DNA of 64,000 nt from Bacillus methanolicus MGA3 (GTDB taxonomy: Bacteria; Bacillota; Bacilli; Bacillales; Cytobacillaceae). Every line of letters begins with the position of its first letter. Within the stretch, counting starts at the first letter, position 1. Below, one piece after another: positions 21,154 to 31,332 of the stretch. The stretch covers positions 1,224,843 to 1,288,842 of the forward strand of contig NZ_CP007739.1 of assembly GCF_000724485.1 (NCBI RefSeq), written 5' to 3'. Below the pieces are notes generated by a model. The model was not told the origin of the DNA, did no database searches, and saw nothing but the letters and a program-made list of their open reading frames with translations. The position numbers and the translations under genes are program-made.

Positions 21154-23268
21154 ATGGAACATGAGAAGCGGGTCTATTCCATGGATTGGGCCGGACGTAA
21201 ATTAACAGTAGAAATTGGACAGTTGGCGAAACAAGCTAACGGTGCAGTTCTTGTCCGTTATGGCGATACTGTTGTGTTGAGTACAGCAACAGCATCAAAA
21301 GAACCAAAAAATGTTGATTTTTTTCCGTTGACAGTTAATTATGAGGAGCGCTTGTATGCTGTTGGGAAAATTCCCGGCGGTTTTATAAAAAGGGAAGGTC
21401 GTCCAAGTGAAAAGGCGATTCTTGCAAGCCGGCTGATTGACCGGCCGATACGGCCATTATTTGCAGAAGGGTTCCGCAATGAAGTGCAGGTTGTCAGCAT
21501 GGTGATGAGTGTCGATCAGGATTGCTCTTCTGAAATGGCAGCCATGTTTGGGTCGTCGTTGGCTCTTTCAATTTCGGATATTCCATTTGAAGGGCCGATT
21601 GCCGGTGTCACCGTCGGACGAGTCGGGGGAGAATTTATTATTAACCCCGGTGTTCAGCAAATGGAACAAAGTGATATGCATTTAGTCGTTGCGGGAACAA
21701 AAGAAGCTATTAATATGGTTGAAGCGGGTGCTGATGAAGTGCCTGAGGAAGTCATGCTGGAAGCAATCATGTTTGGACATGAAGAAATAAAACGTTTGAT
21801 TGAGTTTCAGGAAAAAATTGTTGCTGAAATCGGCAAAGAGAAAATGGAAGTTGTTTTATTTGAATTGGATAAGGAACTTGAAGCTGAAGTCCGCGAAATG
21901 TGTGAAGCTGACATGATTAAAGCGATCCAAGTACCGGAGAAGCTAGCACGCGAAGATGCAATTAATGAAGTAAAAAATGAAGTGCTTGCGAAATATGAAG
22001 AACAAGAAGCGGACGAAGATACGTTAAAACAAGTAAAACAGATTTTGGATAACATAGTAAAAGATGAAGTCCGCCGGTTGATTACAGAGGAAAAAATACG
22101 ACCTGATGGCCGTAAAGTAGATGAAATCAGACCGCTTTCTTCTGAAATTGGGATTTTGCCGCGCACGCATGGTTCAGGATTGTTTACGCGCGGACAAACT
22201 CAGGCGTTGAGCGTTTGTACACTTGGTGCATTGGGTGATGTGCAAATTTTGGACGGGCTCGGAATTGAAGAAGAGAAACGTTTTATGCACCATTATAACT
22301 TCCCGAGCTTCAGTGTCGGTGAAACGGGTCCGATGCGAGGACCGGGGCGTCGTGAAATCGGCCACGGAGCACTTGGAGAGCGTGCATTGGAACCGGTTAT
22401 TCCATCTGAAAAAGAATTCCCATATACAGTGCGTCTCGTTTCCGAGGTTCTTGAATCAAACGGTTCCACATCTCAAGCTAGCATATGTGCAAGCACATTG
22501 GCAATGATGGATGCTGGTGTTCCGATTAAGGCTCCTGTTGCAGGAATTGCAATGGGACTTGTAAAATCCGGCGACAATTATACGATTTTAACGGATATTC
22601 AAGGAATGGAAGACCATCTTGGTGATATGGACTTTAAGGTTGCAGGAACTCCAAAAGGGGTAACAGCATTGCAAATGGATATTAAGATTGCAGGATTATC
22701 GCGGGAAATACTCGAAGAAGCATTGCAGCAAGCGAAAAAAGGCCGTATGCAAATCCTTGATTCCATGTTAAAGACAATTTCAAAGCCGAGAGAACACTTA
22801 TCGAAATATGCGCCAAAAATCTTAACGATGACTATCAATCCTGAAAAAATTCGTGATGTGATCGGGCCTAGCGGAAAACAAATTAACAAAATTATTGAAG
22901 AAACCGGTGTAAAAATTGATATCGAACAAGATGGAACAATTTTCATTTCTTCCATTGATGAAGAAATGAATCAAAAAGCGAAGGCAATTATTGAAGACAT
23001 TGTTCGGGAAGTCGAAGTAGGCCAACTTTATTTAGGTAAAGTAAAACGAATTGAAAAATTTGGTGCCTTCGTTGAAATCTTCAACGGAAAAGATGGGCTC
23101 GTTCATATTTCAGAACTAGCTGAAGATCGGGTTGGCAAAGTTGAAGATGTTGTATCGATCGGTGACGAAATTTTAGTAAAAGTAACCGAAATTGATAAAC
23201 AAGGCCGCGTTAATCTTTCACGGAAAGCAGTTTTAAAAGAACAACGTGAACGAGCAAAACAACAATAA
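21154..23268 (+). CDS. pnp: Polyribonucleotide nucleotidyltransferase (PNPase)
   Basis: Phosphorolytic 3'-5' exoribonuclease, the main RNA-turnover enzyme of Bacilli; acts in the cytoplasm alongside RNase Y and RNase J, both encoded in this window. 704 residues: two RNase PH domains (about 5-215 and 315-540) separated by an all-alpha linker, then KH (about 555-615, [20 protein letters not shown]) and S1 (about 620-690, [18 protein letters not shown]). [20 protein letters not shown] is diagnostic. GAGAGGGG precedes the ATG. Confidence 0.98.
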   Translation: MEHEKRVYSMDWAGRKLTVEIGQLAKQANGAVLVRYGDTVVLSTATASKEPKNVDFFPLTVNYEERLYAVGKIPGGFIKREGRPSEKAILASRLIDRPIRPLFAEGFRNEVQVVSMVMSVDQDCSSEMAAMFGSSLALSISDIPFEGPIAGVTVGRVGGEFIINPGVQQMEQSDMHLVVAGTKEAINMVEAGADEVPEEVMLEAIMFGHEEIKRLIEFQEKIVAEIGKEKMEVVLFELDKELEAEVREMCEADMIKAIQVPEKLAREDAINEVKNEVLAKYEEQEADEDTLKQVKQILDNIVKDEVRRLITEEKIRPDGRKVDEIRPLSSEIGILPRTHGSGLFTRGQTQALSVCTLGALGDVQILDGLGIEEEKRFMHHYNFPSFSVGETGPMRGPGRREIGHGALGERALEPVIPSEKEFPYTVRLVSEVLESNGSTSQASICASTLAMMDAGVPIKAPVAGIAMGLVKSGDNYTILTDIQGMEDHLGDMDFKVAGTPKGVTALQMDIKIAGLSREILEEALQQAKKGRMQILDSMLKTISKPREHLSKYAPKILTMTINPEKIRDVIGPSGKQINKIIEETGVKIDIEQDGTIFISSIDEEMNQKAKAIIEDIVREVEVGQLYLGKVKRIEKFGAFVEIFNGKDGLVHISELAEDRVGKVEDVVSIGDEILVKVTEIDKQGRVNLSRKAVLKEQRERAKQQ

Positions 23269-23270
23269 AT

Positions 23271-23358
23271 CGAGGCTGACTCATTAGGGTCTGACTCCCT
23301 CCATCAATAACAGTATTGGAGGGGGATGACCCTTTGATTTTGAGTTGGCCTTTTTTAA
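23271..23358 (+). terminator. Inverted-repeat terminator after pnp (repeat family member 2)
   Basis: Diverged copy of the element after proS: GAGGCTGACTCATTAGGGTC on the left, then CTCCCTCCAT/GGAGGGGG arms around a loop, ATGACCCTTT, and finally TGAGTTGGCC followed by TTTTTT. Pairing is imperfect but extensive. Confidence 0.65.
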
Positions 23359-23502
23359 CGCTTCCAAGCATCGTGGGCAGCCCCATACTACGTTAATGAT
23401 TCACCGCGTGAGGCCTGTTCCTGCTTCAAAAACTTTTTATAATAAATGGACGTTCTACCTTGTCCCAGTTTCACATATTGTAAAGTGAAGGGGGCAGAGA
23501 GA

Positions 23503-24456
23503 ATGAAAAAAATCGTCCATTTGGCTTTATTTCTTTTGTTTTCAGTATTAGTTATCAATAATCCGTTAATTTCTCAATATATATCTTTTTTAAAAGCAGA
23601 ATCTATGACTGTAAGTAGACCAACAAATCCTTTGTTACAGGAAATAATTAATCGAGCAAGTGAATATGAAAAAAAACCCATTAATGCAAAATTAGATCCT
23701 ATTTGGAAATCTATTCCGGGGTATAATGGAATAAAGGTCGACATACAAGCTTCATACAAAAAAATGAAAAAGGACGGTAAATTTAACGAAGATAAATTAG
23801 TATTTCAGCAGGTAAGTCCGGAAATAAGTCTTTCAGACCTTCCGCCAGCTGCTGTTTATCGTGGGAATCCGGAAAAACCGATGGTCAGTTTTATTATTAA
23901 CGTTGCCTGGGGAAATGAATATCTTTCCGAAATGCTTGCAACCTTAAAAAAACATCATGTTTCCGCCAGTTTTTTCTTGGAAGGAAGATGGGTAAAGAAC
24001 AATCCCGAGCTTGCGAAAATGATTGCCGAAGCTGGACATGAAATTGGAAACCACTCGTACACCCACCCGAATATGAAAAAATTACCCCCCGCTGAGATCA
24101 TAAAAGAAATAACGAGGACGAATGAAGTGATAGAAGCAACAACAGGAATCAGACCGAAATGGCTAGCTCCTCCCAGCGGTTCCTATCGTGAAGATGTCGT
24201 AAAAATAGCTTCAAAATTAAATATGGGCACTGTCATGTGGAGTCTCGATACAATAGACTGGCAAAAACCCGCACCTGAAGTTCTAATTAACAGAATCGTT
24301 CCAAAACTTCACAACGGTGCGTTAATTTTAATGCATCCGACGAAGCCGACTGCCCAAGCATTAGACCAATTAATTTTGCAAATAAAACAAAAAAACTTGA
24401 AAATAGATACAGTTTCCAACATGTTAAGTGAGGAACGGATTGTTCAAAATAAATGA
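23503..24456 (+). CDS. ylxY: YlxY-type polysaccharide-deacetylase-fold protein, catalytic Asp replaced
   Basis: NodB-fold protein, exported or membrane-anchored by an N-terminal hydrophobic segment (about 4-24). 317 residues. The metal-binding HSYTH motif (184-188) and LAPPSGSY are present, but the usual TFDDG (or PdaB TFDISWG) position reads INVAWG (132-137). The catalytic Asp is therefore Asn133. YlxY homologues in Bacilli appear to share this form, which suggests a non-catalytic or altered sporulation role; that role is inference. ATG 23503 is preferred over an upstream in-frame ATG because GAAGGGGG lies just before it. Confidence 0.88.
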   Translation: MKKIVHLALFLLFSVLVINNPLISQYISFLKAESMTVSRPTNPLLQEIINRASEYEKKPINAKLDPIWKSIPGYNGIKVDIQASYKKMKKDGKFNEDKLVFQQVSPEISLSDLPPAAVYRGNPEKPMVSFIINVAWGNEYLSEMLATLKKHHVSASFFLEGRWVKNNPELAKMIAEAGHEIGNHSYTHPNMKKLPPAEIIKEITRTNEVIEATTGIRPKWLAPPSGSYREDVVKIASKLNMGTVMWSLDTIDWQKPAPEVLINRIVPKLHNGALILMHPTKPTAQALDQLILQIKQKNLKIDTVSNMLSEERIVQNK

Positions 24457-24555
24457 AAATGAATTTTTATTTTGGAAAAAAGAAGGATTATGTTATATAC
24501 TAACTAATTGCAGTGATCTTGAAGCAGCGGGTTTTTAGAACAGGAGGAGTTTTAT

Positions 24556-25790
24556 TTGATAAAGAAATATACATGCCAAAATGGCGTTAGAATTGTTTTA
24601 GAAAATATCCCTACCGTTCGTCCCTTGCGATCGGTATTTGGATAGAAACAGGGTCTCGCAATGAAACCCCCGAAAATAATGGTATTTCTCATTTCCTCGA
24701 GCATATGTTCTTTAAAGGCACGAAGACGAGAACAGCAAGAGAAATTGCCGAGTCATTTGATAGTATCGGAGGACAGGTAAATGCTTTTACTTCAAAAGAA
24801 TATACATGTTATTATGCAAAAGTTCTAGACACACATGCCAATTTTGCGCTGGAAGTACTTGCGGACATGTTTTTTCATTCTACCTTCGTTGAGGAAGAAA
24901 TGGATAAAGAAAAAAAGGTTGTTTTTGAAGAAATAAAAATGTATGAAGATACACCTGACGATATTGTCCATGATCTTCTAAGTAAAGCTGTGTATGAAAA
25001 ACATCCGCTTGGGTACCCAATATTAGGAACGGAAGAAACGCTGGAATCTTTTACAAGCGACACATTGAAACAGTATATGCATGATTTTTATACGCCCGAA
25101 AATGTCGTCGTTTCCATTGCAGGTAATGTTTCTGAATCCTTTATTAAAGACGTTGAAAAATACTTCGGATCGTATGAAGGCGGCAAGCGCAAAGCTGCTA
25201 CTATTCCTCCTCAGTTTCATGCCAGCCGGATTTCTCGGAAAAAAGATACCGAACAAGCTCATTTATGTATTGGATTTGAAGGCTTAAAGGTAGGCCACGA
25301 GGATATCTACAGCCTGATTGTATTAAACAATATTTTAGGAGGCAGCATGAGCAGCCGATTATTCCAAGAAGTCCGTGAACAAAGAGGTCTTGCTTATTCA
25401 ATTTTCTCTTATCATTCCGCTTATCAGGACAGTGGAATTGTCACGATTTATGGAGGAACGGGTGCCAAACAATTAGATTTGTTATTTGAAACCATTCAAG
25501 AAACACTCGAAAAGCTTAAACAGGAAGGCATTACGGAAAAAGAATTGAATAATAGCAAAGAACAGTTGAAAGGCAGTTTAATGCTGAGCCTTGAAAGTAC
25601 AAACAGCAGAATGAGCAGAAATGGAAAAAATGAATTATTGTTGGGGCGCCATCGCTCTCTTGATGAAATTGTCGAACAAATCGATCAAGTAACAAAAGAA
25701 AGTGTTGATCAGCTGGCCCATACTATTTTTAATGATCAATATTCGATTGCACTAATAAGTCCTGACGGCGAACTTCCGAAAAACATGTAA
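24556..25790 (+). pseudogene. mlpA: M16 zinc peptidase (MlpA/YmxG family), frameshifted
   Basis: Homologue of the mitochondrial-processing-peptidase-like B. subtilis MlpA. Translation begins at TTG 24556 (ribosome-binding site AGGAGG 24542-24547) with IKKYTCQNGVRIVLENIPTV and runs into TAG at 24643. Missing one base near 24619-24625 (GTTCGT|CCCTTGCG), the frame would continue IGIWIETGSRNETPE, then GISHFLEHMFFKG, through to 25790. Restored length is about 411 residues, the usual size. The downstream open frame begins at ATG 24705, immediately after HFLEH, so a reinitiated product would lack the zinc ligands. A real mutation and a sequencing error are both possible. Confidence 0.88.
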
Positions 25791-25793
25791 GCA

Positions 25794-25828
25794 TGCAGCC
25801 TGTAATAAGCAGGCTGTATTTATTTTTT
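25794..25828 (+). terminator. Terminator after mlpA
   Basis: CAGCCTG (25796-25802) / CAGGCTG (25810-25816) with a 7-nt loop, followed by TATTTATTTTTT. Confidence 0.75.
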
Positions 25829-25891
25829 CCTTCTAAATAGCTTGCTTAGACGTAAATATATAATAAGACAATGCATGATGGAGGGCTGAAA

Positions 25892-26134
25892 ATGAGGCTG
25901 AGCGAGTTAAGCGGCAAGGAGATCGTAGACGTTAAACGTGCGGAAAGGCTTGGCATACTAGGGCAGACAGATTTGGAAATCAATGAAAATACCGGGCAAA
26001 TTGAAACATTAATTATCCCTGCATTAAAATGGTTTGGATTTCGTAAACAAGGCGGAGAAGTTCGGGTGCAGTGGAAGCATATTAAGAAAATCGGATCTGA
26101 TATGATTATTATTGATATCCCTGACAACGAATAA
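25892..26134 (+). CDS. ymxH: YlmC/YmxH-family PRC-barrel sporulation-associated protein
   Basis: 80-residue PRC-barrel-like protein, conserved in spore formers; function not established. Conserved MRLSELSGKEIVDVKRAERL start, TDLEIN and VQWKHIKKIGSDMIIID end. ATG 25892 is used, with GGAGG (25880-25884) 7 nt upstream; the upstream ATG at 25871 adds MHDGGLK and lies before this ribosome-binding site. Positioned between mlpA and dpaA, as in B. subtilis. Confidence 0.9.
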   Translation: MRLSELSGKEIVDVKRAERLGILGQTDLEINENTGQIETLIIPALKWFGFRKQGGEVRVQWKHIKKIGSDMIIIDIPDNE

Positions 26135-26146
26135 AAAGCATGAGAA

Positions 26147-26182
26147 GAGGTTGGCCTAGGCGCCAATCTTTTTTTATTTTTT
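26147..26182 (+). terminator. Terminator after ymxH
   Basis: GGTTGGC (26149-26155) / GCCAATC (26162-26168) with one G-T pair, then TTTTTTTATTTTTT. Confidence 0.8.
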
Positions 26183-26213
26183 CAGATTCTTTTTTGCTGA
26201 AAGGTGGAAAACT

Positions 26214-26242
26214 CACCGAATATGACATCAGCGCATAAGATG
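26214..26242 (+). promoter_or_regulatory. Possible sigma-K-type promoter of dpaAB
   Basis: CACC (26214-26217), 16-nt gap, CATAAGATG (26234-26242), loosely fitting the mother-cell consensus mACm-N16-CATAnnnTA. The spoVF (dpaAB) operon is transcribed by sigma-K in B. subtilis; the assignment here rests on context and a weak match. Confidence 0.3.
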
Positions 26243-26303
26243 TTGGAGTAGTTCGCCAATACATTTTCCTGTAGGGACTTTTCAGAAGAAGGTGAGTATT
26301 TTC

Positions 26304-27206
26304 ATGCTGACAGGAATGCAAGTCGCAGTCATAGGCGGTGATGCCAGACAACTGGAAATCATCCGCAAGCTGACAGAATTGGATGCGAGGCTGTCACTGA
26401 TCGGATTTGAACAGCTGGATCATGCCTTTACCGGAGCGATTAAAGAAAAAATGGATGAAGTCGATTTTTCAAATATAGATTCCGTCATATTGCCAGTGCC
26501 AGGAACAAGTTTGGAAGGTCAAGTGGAAACGATATTTTCCAATGAAAAAGTGTTTATTACAGAAGAGAATATTTCCAAAACACCGGCTCATTGTACGATC
26601 TATTCAGGAATCAGCAACTCTTATTTAAATGGAATAACAAAGAAGTCAAACCGCCGTCTTGTTCAATTGTTTGAAAGGGATGATGTCGCCATTTATAATT
26701 CAATCCCTACTGTCGAAGGGACGATTATGATGGCCATTCAGCATACCGATTTTACCATCCACGGTTCAAAAGTGGCTGTACTTGGTCTTGGCAGAGTCGG
26801 AATGAGTGTAGCAAGAACATTTCATGTTCTCGGTGCGAAGGTAAAGGTCGGAGCAAGAAGAAGCGAACATATTGCAAGAATTACGGAGATGGGATTAACA
26901 CCTTTCCATTTAAATGACATCGAACAAGCGGTAAAGGATATAGATATTTGCATAAATACCATACCGCATTTAGTTGTAAATGCTTCGGTTATTTCAAGAA
27001 TGCCGGCACATACGCTGATCATTGATTTAGCCTCAAAACCGGGAGGGACGGATTTTCGGTATGCAGAAAAGCGAGGCATTAAAGCACTGCTTGCACCGGG
27101 GCTTCCAGGAATCGTTGCACCGAAAACCGCCGGAAAAATTCTCGCAAACGTTCTCGCTCAATTGCTGAAAGATGATTTACAAAAAAGAAAGGGGAAAGAA
27201 GAATGA
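26304..27206 (+). CDS. dpaA: Dipicolinate synthase subunit A
   Basis: With DpaB, oxidises dihydrodipicolinate to dipicolinic acid in the mother cell during sporulation. 300 residues. N-terminal domain begins MLTGMQVAVIGGDARQLEII; a C-terminal NAD(P)-binding Rossmann domain has VAVLGLGRVGMSVART near residue 155. ATG 26304 has AAGGTGA (26289-26295) 8 nt upstream; the earlier GTG 26292 lies inside that site. The stop overlaps the dpaB start (ATGA). Also called spoVFA. Confidence 0.97.
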   Translation: MLTGMQVAVIGGDARQLEIIRKLTELDARLSLIGFEQLDHAFTGAIKEKMDEVDFSNIDSVILPVPGTSLEGQVETIFSNEKVFITEENISKTPAHCTIYSGISNSYLNGITKKSNRRLVQLFERDDVAIYNSIPTVEGTIMMAIQHTDFTIHGSKVAVLGLGRVGMSVARTFHVLGAKVKVGARRSEHIARITEMGLTPFHLNDIEQAVKDIDICINTIPHLVVNASVISRMPAHTLIIDLASKPGGTDFRYAEKRGIKALLAPGLPGIVAPKTAGKILANVLAQLLKDDLQKRKGKEE

Positions 27207-27802
27207 GCTTAAAAGGGAAAAGGATCGGATTTGGGCTAACGGGTTCTCATTGCACCTATGATGAAGTATACCCTGAAATCGAAAACCTTGTGAATACTGG
27301 AGCTGAAGTGATACCGGTCGTCACGTTTACAGTCAAAAATACAGAGACACGGTTTGGAAAAGGGGAAGATTGGGTCGAGCGAATCGAGGATTTAACGGGC
27401 AACAAGGTCATTGATTCAATTGTAAAAGCGGAACCTCTTGGTCCCAAAATCCCCCTTGATTGTATGGTCATTGCTCCATTGACTGGAAACTCACTAAGCA
27501 AATTTGCCAATGCATTGACAGACTCCCCAGTTTTAATGGCTGCGAAGGCAACATTGCGGAATCAAAAACCGGTTGTATTGGGAATTTCCACAAATGATGC
27601 GCTAGGATTAAACGGAGTAAATTTAATGAGACTGATGTCCACTAAAAATATCTACTTTATTCCTTTTGGCCAAGATGATCCGGTGAAGAAGCCGAATTCA
27701 ATGGTTGCCAGAATGTCAATGCTCGAAGAAACGATCATAGCGGCTTTGAATGGAAAACAGCTGCAGCCCGTCATCGTAGAAAGATTTCGTGATGGACATT
27801 AA
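27203..27802 (+). CDS. dpaB: Dipicolinate synthase subunit B (flavoprotein-like)
   Basis: Second subunit of dipicolinate synthase (spoVFB). 199 residues of the UbiX/flavoprotein fold: GFGLTGSHCTYDE at the N-terminus, APLTGNSLSKFANALTDSPV in the middle. Overlaps dpaA by 4 nt (ATGA), so the two subunits are translationally coupled. Confidence 0.97.
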   Translation: MSLKGKRIGFGLTGSHCTYDEVYPEIENLVNTGAEVIPVVTFTVKNTETRFGKGEDWVERIEDLTGNKVIDSIVKAEPLGPKIPLDCMVIAPLTGNSLSKFANALTDSPVLMAAKATLRNQKPVVLGISTNDALGLNGVNLMRLMSTKNIYFIPFGQDDPVKKPNSMVARMSMLEETIIAALNGKQLQPVIVERFRDGH

Positions 27803-27809
27803 AATCCCC

Positions 27810-27846
27810 AAGCTTATTCCAGCAATTATTCAAAAAGCTTATTCCT
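27810..27846 (+). repeat. Direct repeat AAGCTTATTCC in the dpaB-asd spacer
   Basis: AAGCTTATTCC occurs at 27810-27820 and again at 27836-27846, 26 nt apart. A hairpin TATTCTC (27921-27927)/GAGAATA (27936-27942) lies further on. No terminator or convincing sigma-A promoter is resolved; TATAAT near 27870 is a possible -10 for asd. Confidence 0.35.
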
Positions 27847-27977
27847 TTAACGAATGAATATGATAAAATATATAATATTATTAAGATGGCGGTCTTATGA
27901 AAAAAGAGCGCCTTCTCTAGTATTCTCTATTGCTGGAGAATAAAAATATATATAAAGAAGCGGAAGGGGAACTATAC

Positions 27978-29033
27978 ATGGGTCAAGAAAATGGTCTTCA
28001 TATAGCTGTGGTTGGTGCAACAGGTGCAGTTGGTCAACAAATCATAAAAACCCTTGAAAACAGGAATTTTCCGGTAGGCAAAATTACACTTTTATCCTCA
28101 GCACGGTCTGCAGGGAAAACGGCTTTATTTAAAGGTGAAGAAGTTACGATTCAGGAAGCAAAACCTGAAAGTTTTGAAGGGGTAGATATCGCATTATTCA
28201 GTGCCGGAGGCAGTGTGTCTAAAGAACTTGCTCCTGAAGCTGTAAAACGCGGTGCGATTGTTGTCGATAATACTAGTGCTTTTCGTATGGATGCAGATGT
28301 TCCGCTTGTCGTTCCAGAAGTTAATGAATCTGCACTTCATGAACATAATGGGATTATTGCCAATCCAAACTGTTCAACCATTCAAATGGTTACTGCATTG
28401 GAACCAATTCGTCAAAAGTACGGTCTGAAAAGAGTGATCGTATCAACTTATCAGGCTGTTTCAGGCGCAGGTGCTCAAGCAGTGGAAGAATTATATGAGC
28501 AGACAAGAGCGATTATTAATAATGAACCATATGAACCAAAAATTTTACCTGTTAGATCTGATAAAAAACATTATCAAATAGCTTTTAATGCCATACCGCA
28601 AATTGATAAATTTCAGGAAAACGGCTATACTTTTGAAGAAATGAAAATGATTAATGAAACGAAGAAAATTATGGGGCTTCCTGACCTTCAGATTGCTGCA
28701 ACTTGTGTCCGTTTGCCAGTTGCGACTGGGCATTCTGAATCGGTTTATATTGAAGTGGAAAAAGACGGATTAACCGTTCAGGAGTGCAAAGAAATCCTTG
28801 CTGGTGCTCCGGGAGTTGAGCTTCAAGACGATATTGAAAATCAAATCTATCCAATGCCAGCTGATTGTGTAGGCAAATACGAAGTATTCGTTGGCCGAAT
28901 TCGGCAAGACCTTAATAAGGCAAACGGATTCCATATGTGGATTGTTTCTGATAATCTTTTAAAAGGAGCAGCCTTGAATACAGTGCAAATCGCAGAAAGC
29001 CTGATCAAATTAAACCTTATCAGAAACAAGTAA
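27978..29033 (+). CDS. asd: Aspartate-semialdehyde dehydrogenase
   Basis: NADPH-dependent reduction of aspartyl phosphate to aspartate semialdehyde, the branch precursor for lysine/DAP/dipicolinate and for threonine/methionine. 351 residues. N-terminal [12 protein letters not shown] nucleotide-binding loop; active-site Cys in [15 protein letters not shown] near residue 240. ATG 27978 chosen, with GAAGGGGAA just upstream; the longer ORF start has no ribosome-binding site. Followed 31 nt later by dapG. Confidence 0.97.
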   Translation: MGQENGLHIAVVGATGAVGQQIIKTLENRNFPVGKITLLSSARSAGKTALFKGEEVTIQEAKPESFEGVDIALFSAGGSVSKELAPEAVKRGAIVVDNTSAFRMDADVPLVVPEVNESALHEHNGIIANPNCSTIQMVTALEPIRQKYGLKRVIVSTYQAVSGAGAQAVEELYEQTRAIINNEPYEPKILPVRSDKKHYQIAFNAIPQIDKFQENGYTFEEMKMINETKKIMGLPDLQIAATCVRLPVATGHSESVYIEVEKDGLTVQECKEILAGAPGVELQDDIENQIYPMPADCVGKYEVFVGRIRQDLNKANGFHMWIVSDNLLKGAALNTVQIAESLIKLNLIRNK

Positions 29034-29064
29034 TGGAGATTGAGATAAATTATGAGGTGTTACG

Positions 29065-30306
29065 ATGAAAATTATCGTTCAAAAATTCGGGGGCACTTCG
29101 GTCCGTGACGATATTAGCCGATCGAATGCAAAAAGGCATATAGAAAAAGCTCTAGCCGAAGGCTACAAGGTTGTAGTTGTTGTATCAGCGATGGGACGAA
29201 GCGGTGAACCGTATGCAACCGATACCCTCTTATCGCTAATTGGAGGCAATGCGACGAAGGTAAGTAAACGGGAGCAAGATTTGCTTCTTTCTTGCGGAGA
29301 AATCATCTCAAGCATTGTTTTTACAAACATGCTTATTGAGCATGGCATTCGCGCTGTTGCTTTAACCGGTGCCCAAGCGGGTTTTCGGACAAACAACGAT
29401 CATACGAATGCAAAAATTATTGAAATGAAATGCGACAGGCTTTTAAGGGAATTGGAACAAAACGAAGTTGTAGTTGTAGCCGGTTTCCAAGGTGCTGCAA
29501 AGAATGGCGATATAACGACCATTGGACGTGGTGGCAGCGATACATCAGCCGCTGCTTTAGGTGCAGCGCTTAATGCTGAATGGATTGACATCTTTACTGA
29601 TGTTGAGGGAATAATGACAGCTGACCCTCGAATTGTTGAGAATGCGCGTCCTTTATCGGTAGTCACTTACACGGAAGTGTGCAATATGGCCTATCAGGGT
29701 GCAAAGGTTATACACCCTCGGGCCGTAGAAATAGCAATGCAGGCAAAAATTCCGATCAGGATTCGATCAACTTATTCGGACAGCCCCGGCACCTTAGTTA
29801 CCTCACTCAGCAAAAATAGTCGAGGAAGCGATATTCGAGAACGGCCGGTAACTGGAATTGCCCACGTTCCAAATGTTACCCAGATTAAAGTTTTCGCTAA
29901 AAAAGATCAGTATAATTTACAAGCTGAAGTATTTAAAGCAATGGCAAACGAAAAAATCAGTGTTGATTTGATAAATATATCGCCAAATGGGGTCGTTTAT
30001 ACGGTGATGAATGAAATGGCAGACCAAGCCATTCGAATTTTGACCGATATGGGACATGAGCCGGTTGTTGAACGGGATTGTGCAAAGGTATCCGTTGTCG
30101 GTGCAGGTATGGCTGGAGTCCCAGGCGTCGCATCAAAAATTGTAACAGCTCTGTCAGAAAAAGGAATTCGTATTTTACAATCTGCTGACAGCCACACGAC
30201 CATCTGGGTTTTAGTTAAACAAGAGGATTTAGTAAATGCAGTCAAAGCATTGCATGACGCATTCCAGCTTGAGAAAGAAACGCTGGAGTTTGAACGGATA
30301 GAATGA
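29065..30306 (+). CDS. dapG: Aspartokinase I (DapG type)
   Basis: Phosphorylates aspartate, first step of the aspartate pathway. The B. subtilis DapG isozyme is sensitive to diaminopimelate and supplies peptidoglycan and spore needs. 413 residues: amino-acid-kinase domain starting VQKFGGTSVRD, GRGGSDTSAAALG near 155, DIFTDVEGIMTADPR near 180; two C-terminal ACT domains (from about 270). TGAGGTG precedes the ATG. Lies in the asd-dapG-dapA cluster. Confidence 0.96.
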   Translation: MKIIVQKFGGTSVRDDISRSNAKRHIEKALAEGYKVVVVVSAMGRSGEPYATDTLLSLIGGNATKVSKREQDLLLSCGEIISSIVFTNMLIEHGIRAVALTGAQAGFRTNNDHTNAKIIEMKCDRLLRELEQNEVVVVAGFQGAAKNGDITTIGRGGSDTSAAALGAALNAEWIDIFTDVEGIMTADPRIVENARPLSVVTYTEVCNMAYQGAKVIHPRAVEIAMQAKIPIRIRSTYSDSPGTLVTSLSKNSRGSDIRERPVTGIAHVPNVTQIKVFAKKDQYNLQAEVFKAMANEKISVDLINISPNGVVYTVMNEMADQAIRILTDMGHEPVVERDCAKVSVVGAGMAGVPGVASKIVTALSEKGIRILQSADSHTTIWVLVKQEDLVNAVKALHDAFQLEKETLEFERIE

Positions 30307-30320
30307 GGAGGAGCGGAAAG

Positions 30321-31193
30321 ATGGTTTCATTTGGTCGAATATCAACAGCTATGGTTACACCGTTTGATAACAAGGGTAATGTTGATTTTGCAAAAACAAC
30401 GCAGCTAGTGAATCATTTGATTAATAATGGGACAGATTCTTTAGTTGTTGTCGGTACTACTGGAGAATCAGCTACTCTTACAAAAGAAGAAAAATTGGCG
30501 CTTTTTCAGCATGTAGTAAAAGTAGTTGAAAAAAGAGTCCCTGTTATTGCAGGCACCGGAAGCAATAATACTTATGATTCAATCGAAATGACAAAAAAAG
30601 CAGAAAAAATCGGTGTCGATGCGATCTTGGCAGTTGCTCCGTATTATAACAAACCAAACCAGGAAGGATTATATCAACATTTTAAGGCAATTGCTGAAAG
30701 TACATCCCTTCCTGTTATCGTATATAACATTCCGGGAAGATCTGTAGTGAATGTCAAGCCTGAAACAGTCATCCGCTTGTCCAAAATTCCGAACATTGTT
30801 GGCGTCAAAGAAGCGAGAAGGGATCTAAGTGCGATGACACAAATTATTGCTAATACGGATGACGATTTTCTTTTGTATAGTGGAGACGATGGCTTAACCT
30901 TGCCGGTGCTATCAATTGGCGGCGCTGGAGTAATTTCCGTTGCATCTCATGTTATTGGAAATGAGATGCAAGAAATGATAAGTGCATTTTTAAATGGGGA
31001 TCATGAACGCGCGGCAAAAATTCATCAAAAGCTGCTTCCGCTTATGGATGGATTATTTATCGCTCCAAACCCAGTGCCGGTCAAAACGGCTTTGCAATTA
31101 AAAGGCATGGATGTCGGTTCGGTCCGCTTGCCGCTTGTTCCGCTTACTGAACAGGAACGAAATACAGTGGCAGCATTATTGAATGCTTTATAA
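30321..31193 (+). CDS. dapA: 4-hydroxy-tetrahydrodipicolinate synthase
   Basis: Condenses aspartate semialdehyde with pyruvate, committing to DAP and dipicolinate. 290 residues, TIM barrel. TTGESATLT near 45, catalytic Tyr in YNIPGRS near 133, and Schiff-base Lys in GVKEARRDL near 161. ATG 30321 is chosen, with GAGGAGGAG (30305-30311) upstream; the upstream ATG at 30303 overlaps the dapG stop and lacks a site. Confidence 0.97.
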   Translation: MVSFGRISTAMVTPFDNKGNVDFAKTTQLVNHLINNGTDSLVVVGTTGESATLTKEEKLALFQHVVKVVEKRVPVIAGTGSNNTYDSIEMTKKAEKIGVDAILAVAPYYNKPNQEGLYQHFKAIAESTSLPVIVYNIPGRSVVNVKPETVIRLSKIPNIVGVKEARRDLSAMTQIIANTDDDFLLYSGDDGLTLPVLSIGGAGVISVASHVIGNEMQEMISAFLNGDHERAAKIHQKLLPLMDGLFIAPNPVPVKTALQLKGMDVGSVRLPLVPLTEQERNTVAALLNAL

Positions 31194-31250
31194 AGTGAAA
31201 TTTCCATCAATGGAGTTTTTACTGCCCGTTAATGAGGGATGAAAATGAAC

Positions 31251-31280
31251 GCCAATCCTTAGTGGTTGGCTTTTTTTATT
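31251..31280 (+). terminator. Terminator after dapA
   Basis: GCCAATCC (31251-31258) pairs with GGTTGGC (31264-31270) with one bulged T, followed by TTTTTTTATT. Confidence 0.75.
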
Positions 31281-31332
31281 ATTAAAAAAGTTTAATTTTG
31301 TTAAAGCAGTAAAGCATCTTTGGATGAATACG

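Noticed and set aside
27803..27977. Possible lysine riboswitch upstream of asd-dapG
   Set aside because: The 175-nt AT-rich spacer shows only a small hairpin and a direct repeat, with no conserved lysine-aptamer segments.
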